From assembly GCF_038396785.1 (NCBI RefSeq), contig NZ_CP151087.1:620001-684000 (forward strand): DNA of 64,000 nt, given 5' to 3'. Positions 7,819 to 17,592 of the stretch are shown here, one piece after another (position 1 is the stretch's first letter; the number at the start of each line of letters is the position of its first letter). The translations under genes were made by a program, and so were the position numbers. The DNA is from Sphingobacterium thalpophilum (lineage in GTDB: Bacteria > Bacteroidota > Bacteroidia > Sphingobacteriales > Sphingobacteriaceae). The notes beneath the pieces are model-generated. The model was not told the origin of the DNA, ran no database searches, and was given only the letters and a program-made list of their open reading frames with translations.

Positions 7819-9306
7819 TTACTCGTCCGAAATTGCGTTATCTGATGCATTGGTTTTTCGTTTAACAATCTGCTTGAGTTGGGTATGAAGCGTGATAATA
7901 TTCCCCACAAGTAGGCTTTCTTTCAATCCGGCACGAAAACGTTTTTTCATAATACGTTTGACAAGCTGTGGACTTACTTCGCCATTTTCCTGTACCTTTC
8001 CAAGCCAACGAAGCGATATAAATGCCAGAAGTGCGGCAATAAGGAATAGAAAATTCCATTCATGCAGATAGATCAGTTTGGCGATAGTCTGGAGGTTGGG
8101 ACTTTTCCAGGAGATGCTAATCTGAAGCTCGCGAGTTGCAAAATAATCAACTAACAATCCTCCTAAAATAGGTCCCAAGGCTGTAAAAAACGAAGCGACC
8201 ATATTTTTTACAGTGATATAGACAATTGCATCTGTCTTGGGAGCGAGTTTCAGGCCAATGTTTGTGAGGGCGAGATTAATGCCTCCAGTGGAGATTCCCG
8301 TCATGATATGCAGAAATAGGAGTAAAAGTAAATTGGGCAATGCACGCGAATAGATTCCGACAAATATCCATAATAAAATGCAACAAATGTAAATGGGTGC
8401 TGTGAGGTAGATAATACTTTTGTTACTATAACGATCCGAAAGGTTTCCCCATAAGCGTAGGCCCAGGACACTGGCTATCTGACTGACAACAGTAAGCAGG
8501 ATGACTATTTTCATCGAAAGCCCCAATGTTTTTAACATAAAGACCGTAAAAAAGGGTATCGCTAAATTAATCGCCAACAACCAAGCCGCATTGAAGATCA
8601 ATAAATTTTTAAAATTTTTATTTTTAAGCGGCTGTAGCAACAAACTTCCCAAATGTCCCCCAGACATCTGTTGTTTGGGCTCTTTGGCCTGTACCAAAAA
8701 AAAGGCACCAACTGCTCCTATAGCCCCTGCGATTAAAAAGTATATGCCGTAGAGCTTTGGTAGTTGCATTACGGCATGATTGGTATAATAGTCAACTAAC
8801 GCTGCGACAATGATGCTAACTGTAATATTCGTCAATTGCATGATGCCCGTGCGCTTGGAAAAATAAGTACCCAAACGTTCCTCAGGAACGAGGTCTTTAA
8901 TCCAGGAATTCCAGCCTGCGCCACCTATCGCGCTGAGAAGGTAATGGATGAACATAAAACTGAGCAAGGTCGTAAAAGAGAAATCGACTTCCCGCCACAT
9001 TAAAAGCCCAACCAGGACCAAAGGCATTTTTGCAAGAAATACAGCGAATACGGTTATTACTTTCCGATTCGGGTAAATCTGCATGACGAGAATGGTCAAC
9101 AGCTGGGCAAGATTACATAAGGTTGGAAAGGCCGCCAACAGTCCCAGCTGAAAGTTACTTGCTCCCATCAACAAACCTGCTCCGACCAAAATAACACCGC
9201 TGCTCAAACAGACAACAACCTCTGAACATACACCGTCTATGATGACCATTCGGAGGCTTTTGTCAATATCTTGTGTTTCGAGATGATGTACCGGTCTGAG
9301 ATCCAT
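7819..9306 (-). CDS. Major facilitator superfamily transporter
   Basis: 495 residues with about 12 hydrophobic helices in two halves separated by a basic central loop (VQAKEPKQQ). The loop 2-3-type motif appears as MQIYPNRKVITVF and its second-half counterpart as LRLWGNLSDRYSNKSIIYL. The C-terminal tail is soluble and basic. The substrate is unknown. It stands alone and converges on the phosphoesterase gene. Confidence 0.85.
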   Translation of the reverse strand: MDLRPVHHLETQDIDKSLRMVIIDGVCSEVVVCLSSGVILVGAGLLMGASNFQLGLLAAFPTLCNLAQLLTILVMQIYPNRKVITVFAVFLAKMPLVLVGLLMWREVDFSFTTLLSFMFIHYLLSAIGGAGWNSWIKDLVPEERLGTYFSKRTGIMQLTNITVSIIVAALVDYYTNHAVMQLPKLYGIYFLIAGAIGAVGAFFLVQAKEPKQQMSGGHLGSLLLQPLKNKNFKNLLIFNAAWLLAINLAIPFFTVFMLKTLGLSMKIVILLTVVSQIASVLGLRLWGNLSDRYSNKSIIYLTAPIYICCILLWIFVGIYSRALPNLLLLLFLHIMTGISTGGINLALTNIGLKLAPKTDAIVYITVKNMVASFFTALGPILGGLLVDYFATRELQISISWKSPNLQTIAKLIYLHEWNFLFLIAALLAFISLRWLGKVQENGEVSPQLVKRIMKKRFRAGLKESLLVGNIITLHTQLKQIVKRKTNASDNAISDE

Positions 9307-9533
9307 AGCCTTTTCTCATGTAACAGCTGCTCCAGGATGTTAGTTCCCTTAAAATGAATTAATGAGCTTAATACGTTCGGCGAAGTACTTCCAACATACA
9401 ATTGGGTATTAGTCCATCCAACCAAGTCGTTACCACAGCCGTTGCATTAAGCAAAGGTTAAAAGCGCGTTTCCTTCTGCGAAATTGAATCGCTAAAAACG
9501 GCGTTTTTCCATTGTTGAAATTAAAAATTGTTT

Positions 9534-10490
9534 ATGACACACAAACCACGCGTATTAACATGGCATATCCATGGATCGTACTTGTATTATTTATCCCAAG
9601 GTGACTATATCTTATATATTCCATATACGCCCGAAAGAGGACCTCGCTATGGCGGACGGGGAACAACCTTCCCTTTTGGCGACAATGTGATTGAAGTTCA
9701 TGCCGGCGAAGTGCGTAATCTCGACCTAGATCTTATCCTTTTTCAATGCGATGAAAATTACTTGGAAGATCAATATCTGATCCTGTCTGAAGTGCAGCAA
9801 CAGTTACCTCGTATCTATATTGAACACGACCCGCCATGGCAGCATCCCTGTGATGAAGTTCATCCAGTCACCAATCCAGCCGTTACACTGGTGCATGTGA
9901 CACACTTCAACCAGTTAATGTGGAAGGCAAATATTCCGGATGTACGTGTCATCACACATGGTGTAGATACACACGATGTCGCTTACAATGGTCGATTGGA
10001 AAAAGGGATTGTCGTTATCAACAACCTTCCCTCCCGTGGACGCATGCTAGGTAGCGATATTTTCAAGTATGTACAAAAGCAGGTACCATTAGATCTCATC
10101 GGAATGGGTAACGAACCCTATGGGCTTCGTGAAGTGCTCCATCCGCGCCTACCCGAATTTATTAAAGACTATCGTTTCTTTTTCAATCCAATACGGTACA
10201 CAAGTTTGGGCTTAGCAATCTGCGAAGCTATGATGGTGGGTCTTCCCATCGTTGGATTGGCTACCACAGAGCTTTCTACCATTATTGAAAATGAAAAAAC
10301 AGGCTATAACGGCTTAGATATCGAAGAGCTCATCGCTAAAATGAAAATGCTGCTGAATAATCCCCAACATGCACAGCAGCTCAGTGTAAACGCACAGCAG
10401 AAAGCAAAAGAGCTTTTCGACATAGTTCGATTTGGACAACAATGGGAGAATTTAATTAATGAAAAAATTCATCAATATATACTATCATGA
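9534..10490 (+). CDS. Glycosyltransferase, GT-B fold, first gene of the heptose operon
   Basis: The ATG at 9534 (MTHKPRVLTWHIHGS) is preferred to an in-frame TTG at 9528. The C-terminal half has GT1/GT4 nucleotide-sugar elements: a DLIGMGNEPYG strand-loop, FFFNPIRYTSLGLAICEAMMVGLPIVG (E of the EX7E region) and a C-terminal helix. The N-terminal half is Trp/His-rich and typical of the acceptor-binding lobe. Its last four bases (ATGA) overlap the start of the next gene, so translation is coupled. It likely adds a sugar in an envelope glycan. Confidence 0.82.
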   Translation: MTHKPRVLTWHIHGSYLYYLSQGDYILYIPYTPERGPRYGGRGTTFPFGDNVIEVHAGEVRNLDLDLILFQCDENYLEDQYLILSEVQQQLPRIYIEHDPPWQHPCDEVHPVTNPAVTLVHVTHFNQLMWKANIPDVRVITHGVDTHDVAYNGRLEKGIVVINNLPSRGRMLGSDIFKYVQKQVPLDLIGMGNEPYGLREVLHPRLPEFIKDYRFFFNPIRYTSLGLAICEAMMVGLPIVGLATTELSTIIENEKTGYNGLDIEELIAKMKMLLNNPQHAQQLSVNAQQKAKELFDIVRFGQQWENLINEKIHQYILS

Positions 10491-12346
10491 AAAAAAGAAT
10501 AGCTTTTATTAGTGATCATGCCTCACCCTTAGCGACCCTCGGAGGTAAAGACAGCGGCGGCCAAAACGTTTATGTTGCCGAGGTTGCCATGCAGCTCGCT
10601 TTGATGGGCAATCAAATAGACATCTATACGCGATGTGAGCATCCAAGCCGAGAAGGGGTCGTCCTCTGGAAACCAAATACAAGGGTCATTCATATTGTCG
10701 CAGGCCCCAAAGATATACTCCCAAAGGAAGAGCTTTATGGACATATCGATGAATTTACCGCCCATACAATCGAATTTATGACCGCTAACCAGCTGAGCTA
10801 CCAGTTGGTACATGCGCATTTTTGGCTGTCGGGTATGGTGGCCATGGAAATCAAGAAACAACTGCATATCCCCTTTGTTATTACTTTTCATGCCCTAGGT
10901 GCGGTGCGCCGCTTACACCAGGGGGGCTCAGACAAATTTCCGAAAATTCGTGAAAAAATTGAGAAAGATATCATTTGGGCAGCCGAACGCGTCATTGCCG
11001 AATGCCCAAACGATCTGAAGGACTTGATTCAACATTATCAGGCGCCACAGGATAAAATAGAAATTATTCCCTGTGGTTTTAATCCGGCTGATTTTCATCC
11101 AATAGACCGCACCGAAGCAAAGGAAAAGCTTGGACTTGATTCCGCGTACACCTACATTTTGCAACTTGGTCGCATGGTGAAACGAAAGGGAATAGACAAT
11201 GTGATCGAAGCCTTTTCCCATGCGAACCATGCGCTGCCCGAATTGCGGCTATTGGTCGTTGGTGGAAATCTGACGACAGCGGAAGACCGCGCAGAATTTG
11301 ATCGTCTGCATCATCTGTGTATCGAGTTAAAAGTGGAAGATAATGTCATTTTCACGGGACAACAGCGTCGTGATCTGCTTAGGTACTATTATGCTGCAAG
11401 TGAGCTTTTTATCACCACGCCGTGGTATGAGCCATTTGGGATTACTCCGCTGGAATCCATGGCCTGTGGTACGCCCGTAATTGGTGCCGATGTGGGCGGT
11501 ATATCGTTTACGGTAAGGCATGAAGATACCGGCCTTTTGGTAGCGGCACAACAACCACAACAATTGTCTGCTGCGATTGTTGACCTGATAAATAACGACC
11601 GTAAACGATTGAAATTTTCTGTTAATTCTCTACGCCATGTTAAATCCTTTACGTGGAAAGTGGTCAGCGAAAGTATTGCGCAGCTTTATGCACAATGTTT
11701 GCCTCAGGATGCCGAAAAAGAAACAATTACGCAGATCAGGCAGAGCTTTTTGGGTTCCTCAAAGACTTTCGAAAAAGCGGCAGAATCTTTGGCGCTTGGC
11801 ATAGCCAGGCTGTCGTCCAAAATGGTCTCTGTATTGCATGAAGGTAAAAAAATCATGATCTGCGGCAATGGTGGTAGTGCCGCGGAGAGCCAGCATTTCG
11901 CTGCCGAGCTCGTGGGTCGATTTGAAATACCACAGCGTCCCGGCTATCCGGTGATCTCGCTTAACGCTGATGTGGCGGTTCTCACCGCATGGGCAAACGA
12001 CTTTGGCTACGAAAGCGTATTTGCAAGACAGGTACAGGCACTTGGGCAACCAGGAGATATGCTGATCTGTTTAAGTACAAGTGGCAGCTCGCCCAATATC
12101 CTAAACGCATTGAAAGAAGCCAGTAAAGCTGGGGTCATTTGTGCAAATTTGCTGGGAAAAGATGGTGGCGAGGCCACGCAATTCGGAGATCATAATCTCA
12201 TAGTTCCTTCCGATCACACGGCCCGTATTCAGGAAGTACAGCTACATATTATTCACCAGCTCTGCGCACTGGTGGAACAGCGGATGGCAAATCTGAGCAG
12301 GAAAAATGAACACTTCGTTATACATAATAAATTGATCGCATCATGA
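10487..12346 (+). CDS. Fusion: GT4 glycosyltransferase + phosphoheptose isomerase (GmhA-like SIS domain)
   Basis: 619 residues. Residues 1 to about 415 are a GT4 enzyme: N-terminal GGKDSGGQNVYVAE as in sucrose-phosphate synthase-type enzymes, LQLGRMVKRKGID, and the catalytic YEPFGITPLESMACGTPVIG. Residues about 435-605 are a SIS domain matching sedoheptulose-7-phosphate isomerase: CGNGGSAAESQHFAAELVGRF, ISLNAD, CLSTSGSSPNILNAL, IQEVQLHIIHQLC. The second part would make D-glycero-D-manno-heptose 7-phosphate, the first step of ADP-heptose synthesis. The gene overlaps both neighbours by four bases (ATGA). GmhA is normally a free-standing tetramer of about 190 residues. Confidence 0.9.
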   Translation: MKKRIAFISDHASPLATLGGKDSGGQNVYVAEVAMQLALMGNQIDIYTRCEHPSREGVVLWKPNTRVIHIVAGPKDILPKEELYGHIDEFTAHTIEFMTANQLSYQLVHAHFWLSGMVAMEIKKQLHIPFVITFHALGAVRRLHQGGSDKFPKIREKIEKDIIWAAERVIAECPNDLKDLIQHYQAPQDKIEIIPCGFNPADFHPIDRTEAKEKLGLDSAYTYILQLGRMVKRKGIDNVIEAFSHANHALPELRLLVVGGNLTTAEDRAEFDRLHHLCIELKVEDNVIFTGQQRRDLLRYYYAASELFITTPWYEPFGITPLESMACGTPVIGADVGGISFTVRHEDTGLLVAAQQPQQLSAAIVDLINNDRKRLKFSVNSLRHVKSFTWKVVSESIAQLYAQCLPQDAEKETITQIRQSFLGSSKTFEKAAESLALGIARLSSKMVSVLHEGKKIMICGNGGSAAESQHFAAELVGRFEIPQRPGYPVISLNADVAVLTAWANDFGYESVFARQVQALGQPGDMLICLSTSGSSPNILNALKEASKAGVICANLLGKDGGEATQFGDHNLIVPSDHTARIQEVQLHIIHQLCALVEQRMANLSRKNEHFVIHNKLIAS

Positions 12347-12927
12347 TGGAGAGCGCTGTATTTCTGGATAAGGATGGAACGCTGATTAAGGATGTTCCCT
12401 ACAACGTTGATCCCGCACGCATCGTTTGTTATTCCGACATTTTTGAGCCTTTAAGAGGGTTACAAAAAAGGGGCTATAAGCTCATTGTTATCAGCAATCA
12501 GTCGGGTATAGCCCGACGTTATTTTACAGCTGAAGATTTGGATGTCGCTTTTTCAGCATTGCACGAACTACTCCGCTACGAGCACATCCAATTAGACGGT
12601 ATCTATTATTGTCCACACGGCGATGTCATGGACGAACCGCAATGCTCCTGCCGTAAGCCTTTACCCGGCATGCTCTACCGGGCAGCCAAAGAGCTGCACA
12701 TAGATTTAAAAAAATCTTGGATGATCGGCGATATTTTAAGTGATGTCGGCGCCGGCCGTGCGGCAGGCTGCAGGACCATATTGGTAGACCGAAGCAAGGA
12801 AGAAAGGAAACAGGAGCGAATTTCTGATCCTAAATATACACCAGATTTCATCGTAGATGATTTTTACGGATTGGCTCAACTTATCAACTCAGAAAAAGTA
12901 GATTATGAAAGATATAGCATTAAATAA
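12343..12927 (+). CDS. gmhB: D-glycero-D-manno-heptose 1,7-bisphosphate 7-phosphatase
   Basis: 194 residues of the HAD-IIIA family. Motif I is FLDKDGTL with nucleophile and acid/base Asp, motif II ISNQSG, motif III Lys in RKPLPGM, and motif IV GDILSDVGAG. The GmhB-specific zinc loop is present as CPHGDVMDEPQCSC (Cys-x-His, Cys-x-Cys). It removes the C7 phosphate between the HldE kinase and adenylyltransferase steps. It overlaps the preceding gene by 4 bases and the following one by 23. Confidence 0.93.
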   Translation: MMESAVFLDKDGTLIKDVPYNVDPARIVCYSDIFEPLRGLQKRGYKLIVISNQSGIARRYFTAEDLDVAFSALHELLRYEHIQLDGIYYCPHGDVMDEPQCSCRKPLPGMLYRAAKELHIDLKKSWMIGDILSDVGAGRAAGCRTILVDRSKEERKQERISDPKYTPDFIVDDFYGLAQLINSEKVDYERYSIK

Positions 12928-14398
12928 ACTTGTCGAAAATGGTTTTGACAATCCAAGGGTCCTTGTTTTGGGAGACTGCATGCTGGATATTTATCTAGAT
13001 GGGGAATGCAAGCGGCTTGCTCCCGATGTCGCCGTACCCGTGCTCGATGTCCAATCCGTAGAACATTGCCTTGGCGGAGCCGGGAATGTGATCACGAACC
13101 TCAGCAATATGGGGGCCGTCGTGTCGGTCGTTAGTCTGTTGGGCGACGATAGCAGTGGACAGACAATAGCACGCAGTGTGCAGCGGCAGGGAATTGACAC
13201 GGGTGGCCTGCTCTATAATAAAAATTGTCAGACACTAACAAAAACACGATTACGTAGAGATGGACACTGTCTGCTGCGTTATGATATTGGTCAGAAGTAT
13301 CACTATAGTGTAGCGCTGGCCAACCAGTATCTGACAGCGGTAAAAAAAGCCCTTCAACATGTCGACATTGTTTTTATTGCAGATTATGGAAAAGGTAACA
13401 TCACGGATGAGCTCATTGTGCTGCTCGCCGAAGAACAGCAGATTGAGCCCAAAATTATTGCCATAGACAGCAAAGATTACGACAAGTATGCATGCCTAAA
13501 TCCCGACTTAATTAAGCCCAATTATGACGAAGCAAGAAAAATCCTGAGCCAGGAAGAAGAGGATGACCGCCTAACACAAGCATCGAAATGGCCCGAAAGC
13601 CTAGCTGCCTTGTCTCAGGCGAACTGGGTGGCACTTACCCTCGATAAAGATGGTGTTATCCTCTTTAAAAAAGGTGGTTCAGCAAAGCACTACCGGGTTC
13701 CTGCTTTAAAAGAAGGAAATTTCTCCGGCGCTGGCGACACCTTTCTGACCGTGCTTTGCTTGGCTTACTATAATAAACTTGATGCGGATATTGCGATAGC
13801 ACTGAGTATAAAGGCAGCACAGATCGGTATACAAAAAAATGGTACAGCACATTGTAGCTGCACGGAATTAGCCCAGCGCCTTACGAACAAAGATGATAAA
13901 TTAATTACCGACCTGAATCATCTTGAAGCACTATGCGATGGACTTCGGAAAGAAAATAAACTCGTATTCACCAACGGTTGTTTCGATATTTTCCATGCCG
14001 GCCATGCCCATTACCTCGGTGCAGCTAAGGCACAGGGTGATATTTTGATTGTCGGCATCAATACAGACGAGAGCATCAGACGTTTAAAAGGAGCAACAAG
14101 ACCTGTCAATTCGCTTGACGATCGAATTGAAGTATTGCGGGCGCTTGGAGCTGTAGATTATATTGTACCGTTTGGTGATGAATTATCGGACAACCCTATC
14201 CCGATCATCGAAAAGGTTAAACCGCATATCTTTGTAAAAGGTGAAGCATACCAAAATAAAGAACTGGCCGAACAAGGGCTACTGCAAATACTAGGGACAC
14301 AACTCGTGTTTATTCCGCATGTCCATCAGCAGTCGACTACTAAAATCATTCAGCGGGTGAAGGAAAAGGACAATCAACTGTTAAAGAAAATCAGCTAA
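12905..14398 (+). CDS. hldE: Bifunctional heptose 7-phosphate kinase / heptose 1-phosphate adenylyltransferase
   Basis: 497 residues. The N-terminal PfkB kinase (about 10-320) has GGAGNVITNLSNMGA and the catalytic GAGDTF near residue 275. The C-terminal cytidylyltransferase-fold domain (about 350-490) has FTNGCFDIFHAGHAHYL with the HxGH signature and the ISSTS-equivalent near the end (QSTTKII). Both halves of HldE are therefore complete. With the GmhA-like domain and GmhB the operon encodes everything up to ADP-D-glycero-D-manno-heptose. No HldD epimerase is seen in the window. Confidence 0.95.
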   Translation: MKDIALNKLVENGFDNPRVLVLGDCMLDIYLDGECKRLAPDVAVPVLDVQSVEHCLGGAGNVITNLSNMGAVVSVVSLLGDDSSGQTIARSVQRQGIDTGGLLYNKNCQTLTKTRLRRDGHCLLRYDIGQKYHYSVALANQYLTAVKKALQHVDIVFIADYGKGNITDELIVLLAEEQQIEPKIIAIDSKDYDKYACLNPDLIKPNYDEARKILSQEEEDDRLTQASKWPESLAALSQANWVALTLDKDGVILFKKGGSAKHYRVPALKEGNFSGAGDTFLTVLCLAYYNKLDADIAIALSIKAAQIGIQKNGTAHCSCTELAQRLTNKDDKLITDLNHLEALCDGLRKENKLVFTNGCFDIFHAGHAHYLGAAKAQGDILIVGINTDESIRRLKGATRPVNSLDDRIEVLRALGAVDYIVPFGDELSDNPIPIIEKVKPHIFVKGEAYQNKELAEQGLLQILGTQLVFIPHVHQQSTTKIIQRVKEKDNQLLKKIS

Positions 14399-14399
14399 A

Positions 14400-15490
14400 A
14401 TGGGGACTTGGAAAGATTGTAAAAACATGTTGATCATTCGCTTAGACAATATGGGCGATCTGATCATGAGTAATGCAGCGCTTCAGGAAATTAAATCAGC
14501 GAATGGAAATTGTAAAATCACATTACTTGCGTCAGAAATGGCTGTTCCCATTATCCCCTACCTAGGCACTGTCGATGACTATATACAATACGATGCCCCT
14601 TGGATGAAATTGAGCTCGCATGACACGGTTGCTTCGACTGAAGCATTGATTAAAACCATTAAAAACCGGCAATTTGATAGTTGTATTATCTTCAACGTAT
14701 ACAGCCAAAATCCAATGGCTTCGATCATGTTGGCATATCTAGCGGAAATCCCCTACGAGCGGCTTATATGCGCGAAAATCCCTATACGTTGCTTACCCAT
14801 TGGATACCAGACAAAGAACCTTTGTTTGAGGTACAGCATCAGATAGCACGTGATCTCGAACTGGTTAGACTGCTTGGCATCAGCCGGTCGATCAATCGAT
14901 TACCGAGCCTAATTGTACCCCGAGGTCAATTATCGAATTTAATTCCTTTACGTGGGGGGAAACAGATTATTGTCAATTGTGATGTTTCGGAGCAAAAAAG
15001 ACGAATTCCCCGTGCTGTCGCACAACAATTGACGCGGCAGCTGCTTGATTCAGCATTTCAGGTCATACTTGTTGGCAAGGAATACAACGATTACCTGAGA
15101 TCATGTTTTTCAGAACTCGAAAGGGAAAATCTGATTAACCTTATTGGAAAGACGACAATTGATGATCTCCTACTCCTCGTAGCACATGCAGATGCTGTGC
15201 TCACGGTCAACACGGGCGTTGCTCATATTGCCTGCGCGCTACAAAAACCAACGTTGGTTCTTTACGCTCAGACAAACCCGCAGCATATCCCATGGTCGCA
15301 GGATACTGACTTTATCCTTTACCCCGTCGACCCTGCTCTGCGCTCCAAAAATACGATTAACAGCTTTGTCGATAAGCAGAATGGATCATCTAGAATGACA
15401 CCGTTAAGTGTTGAAAATATCATGGATAAATTGAATTCATTACTTAAGCATTCCTCCCAAAAACAGACAGCGCCGGAAGGACCCGTCTGA
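14400..15490 (+). pseudogene. GT9 heptosyltransferase-type glycosyltransferase, split by a one-base frameshift
   Basis: The first frame (14400-14846) opens with WKDCKNMLIIRLDNMGDLIMSNAAL, a classic GT9 N-terminus. At about 14757 homology jumps to another frame: IPY in frame one should continue with RAAYMRENPYTLLTHW, which is read in the second frame down to 15490. The second frame carries the C-terminal ADP-heptose-binding features (NTGVAHIACALQKPTLVLYA, NPQHIPW). One added base after TAC (for example CC for C) restores one protein of about 363 residues. It begins 1 base after hldE. It could be a sequencing deletion or a real inactivation. Its 3' end overlaps the opposite GT9 gene by 47 bases. 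Confidence 0.85.
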
Positions 15491-16421
15491 TCTCGCGTAC
15501 AATATGCTCTATGGCGATAGGTTTGGTCAGATCAAAAGTGGTATGCAGTGCTGTGTTGAGTGGCCCCCAACGCTCGGGCTCACCATCTAAACTTATGACC
15601 ACACTTTTTGCTTCTAAGGCAGCGGCAATATGGGATATTCCTGTGCAGTTGCATACAAGTAAAGTCGATTCCTTCAAAAGACAGCCAAGCGTACCCAAAT
15701 CAAGTCTGGAACAGAGGTTAAGCACAGGTCCTTCAAGTAAGCGCTGCAGTTCATTGACCAAAGATTCTTCAGCACTTACCCCAGTCAGGATAATCTGATA
15801 TCCCATTTGCTGCATTAAGGTCGCAAGAAATCCGAAGTTTTCAATAGGCCAGCGTCGTTTGGCGTCCCGACTGCCCACATGGATAATAACGAAAGGATAG
15901 TTTATTTCAGCTTTTATTTTCCTATAGGCCTCCCAATCCTCGGGAAATAAGGGGAAATACATTGTACGATTTGGAATTTTTAAACCTAGAAATTCCATAA
16001 GAGCTAGGTGCCTGTTCACCTCGTGAAGCTTTCCTGGATAAGTCATCCAGTCGGGGTTGTCAATTGAAGCTCTTGGTTGAAATCCTACCAGTCGCTTTGC
16101 CGCAAAATTCTGTAAAAAATCATTCACCACAGTTCCATCTCCCTGCATCTGAATCAGAAGGTCAAATTTTTCCGCTTGCATCTGCTTGACGAATCGTTCA
16201 AGATTGTCGGGATTATATGCAATTTCGGGAAGCTGCGGATGCCCGGGAAAATCCACATATTCATCGATGCAATCAAAGCGTTCCATCAATGTACGCATAT
16301 AGGGCAAGCCGATAAAGTAGAGCTTGGCATTGGGATAATGCGACTTCAATGCCCTGACGGCGGGGATGGAACACAGGAGATCGCCCAGCTGAAGGGCCCG
16401 AAAAATAGCTATCTTAAACAT
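15444..16421 (-). CDS. GT9 heptosyltransferase-type glycosyltransferase
   Basis: The start is set at ATG 16421 (MFKIAIFRALQLGDLLCSIPAVRAL), where family similarity begins; the frame is open to 16445. C-terminal signatures include VIIHVGSRDAKRRWPIENF and LLVCNCTGISHIAAAL followed by ERWGPL. The C-terminal EPERWGP replaces the usual HPxx binding loop. It likely transfers a heptose or related sugar to lipid A core or another glycan. It is intact, unlike the convergent GT9 gene it overlaps by 47 bases. Confidence 0.88.
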   Translation of the reverse strand: MFKIAIFRALQLGDLLCSIPAVRALKSHYPNAKLYFIGLPYMRTLMERFDCIDEYVDFPGHPQLPEIAYNPDNLERFVKQMQAEKFDLLIQMQGDGTVVNDFLQNFAAKRLVGFQPRASIDNPDWMTYPGKLHEVNRHLALMEFLGLKIPNRTMYFPLFPEDWEAYRKIKAEINYPFVIIHVGSRDAKRRWPIENFGFLATLMQQMGYQIILTGVSAEESLVNELQRLLEGPVLNLCSRLDLGTLGCLLKESTLLVCNCTGISHIAAALEAKSVVISLDGEPERWGPLNTALHTTFDLTKPIAIEHIVREIRRVLPALSVFGRNA

Positions 16422-16585
16422 ACCATCGATTTTAAGGATAGACAACCCCCAAAGAAATACGGTTTGATTTATTCCTTTTTATCAATCAAAACGCTTTTCC
16501 TACGCTAAATCATATTATTTCAAACCTTCGCAGATTTACATCCGTTCTCTTGAAGTATAGAAAGAACGTAAATAAAATTAGTGAT

Positions 16586-17140
16586 ATGGAGAATTTAAAG
16601 AATAAGCGGATAGCGATATTGGTCGCGGATGGATTTGAAGAAATTGAACTGACTAGCCCAAAGGAAGCCTTGGAAAATGCAGGCGCCAAAACAGACATTA
16701 TATCACCGGCTGAAGGAACAGTGCGGGCAAAAAATGGAGATGAATGGTCAAATGACTATCCTGTCGATGTTGCTCTGCAGGAGGCAGAAGAGAATCGATA
16801 TGACGGATTGCTGCTACCAGGCGGGGTCATCAATCCTGATAAATTGAGGACGAATAAAACGGCTATTGCATTGATCAATGCTTTCTGGGAACGGGATAAA
16901 CCGATCGCAGCCATTTGCCATGGACCTCAATTACTGATTAACGCGGATCTGGTGCGTGATAAAAAAATAACGTCCGTTGAAGCCATTCAAATGGACCTGA
17001 TTAATGCAGGCGCATTATGGGAAGACAGCGAAGTGGTGGTTGACGACAAACTTATTACAAGTCGTACGCCAGACGATCTGCCCGCTTTTAATAAAGCCAT
17101 CATTAAAGCGTTTGCGACAGAAAAAAAGAACAAAGCGTAG
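16586..17140 (+). CDS. DJ-1/PfpI family protein (YhbO/YraA-like)
   Basis: The start ATG 16586 (MENLKNKRIAIL) is preferred over the upstream in-frame 16550. The 184 residues contain the Glu (DGFEEIEL) and nucleophile elbow AAICHGPQLL with the reactive Cys, plus GLLLPGGVINPD. Family members are stress proteins with glyoxalase/deglycase or chaperone activity reported. The same fold recurs as the C-terminal domain of the catalase at 45049-47238. It is monocistronic; the next gene starts 88 bases downstream. Confidence 0.9.
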   Translation: MENLKNKRIAILVADGFEEIELTSPKEALENAGAKTDIISPAEGTVRAKNGDEWSNDYPVDVALQEAEENRYDGLLLPGGVINPDKLRTNKTAIALINAFWERDKPIAAICHGPQLLINADLVRDKKITSVEAIQMDLINAGALWEDSEVVVDDKLITSRTPDDLPAFNKAIIKAFATEKKNKA

Positions 17141-17228
17141 TAGTACAGTTTCAATAACGTATAAAATCGGCCAACCTTTAGATCTTGTAACATGTTCAGC
17201 ATATAAATAACACATAAAACAGTATATT

Positions 17229-17480
17229 ATGAATACAACAAAAAGTTCAAGCCATACGACTGCCAAAGGGCAATCGCAAAGCAGCAACGCTAACAAAGAA
17301 AAAAAATCAGCGACAACAACAGGAAAAAGTGCTTCAGCGTCTAAAGGATCGCAAAACGGAAGTTCTGATAAAACCAAAGCTGAACTCTTGGAAATGGCAA
17401 AGAAAATGGAGATTACCGGGCGTCACGATATGACGAAAGATGAACTTGCTAAAGCCATTGAGAAGCAGGGCAAAAAATAG
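17229..17480 (+). CDS. Small Rho-N/SAP-like protein with Ser/Thr/Lys-rich N-terminus
   Basis: 83 residues. The first 47 are low complexity (Ser, Thr, Lys, Asn, Gln). The last 35 form a helix-turn-helix-helix element (KTKAELLEMAKKMEI, GRHDMTKDELAKAIEKQ) resembling the Rho termination factor N-terminal or SAP nucleic-acid-binding motif. A role as a small basic DNA/RNA-binding protein is inferred. A strong terminator follows. Confidence 0.75.
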   Translation: MNTTKSSSHTTAKGQSQSSNANKEKKSATTTGKSASASKGSQNGSSDKTKAELLEMAKKMEITGRHDMTKDELAKAIEKQGKK

Positions 17481-17554
17481 AAATGTCATTCACGGACAAG
17501 TGCCGATTAGTCCTGAAAATAGATACAGATTTTCAGTTAGAAACTAAGCTTAAC

Positions 17555-17592
17555 AGAAAGACCCGCAATTTTAAATGCGGGTCTTTCTTATT
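17555..17592. terminator. Strong bidirectional intrinsic terminator
   Basis: AGAAAGACCCGCA and TGCGGGTCTTTCT form a perfect 13-bp stem around ATTTTAAA, followed by TTATTTCTTCC. It serves the Rho-N-like gene and the convergent small gene. Confidence 0.9.
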
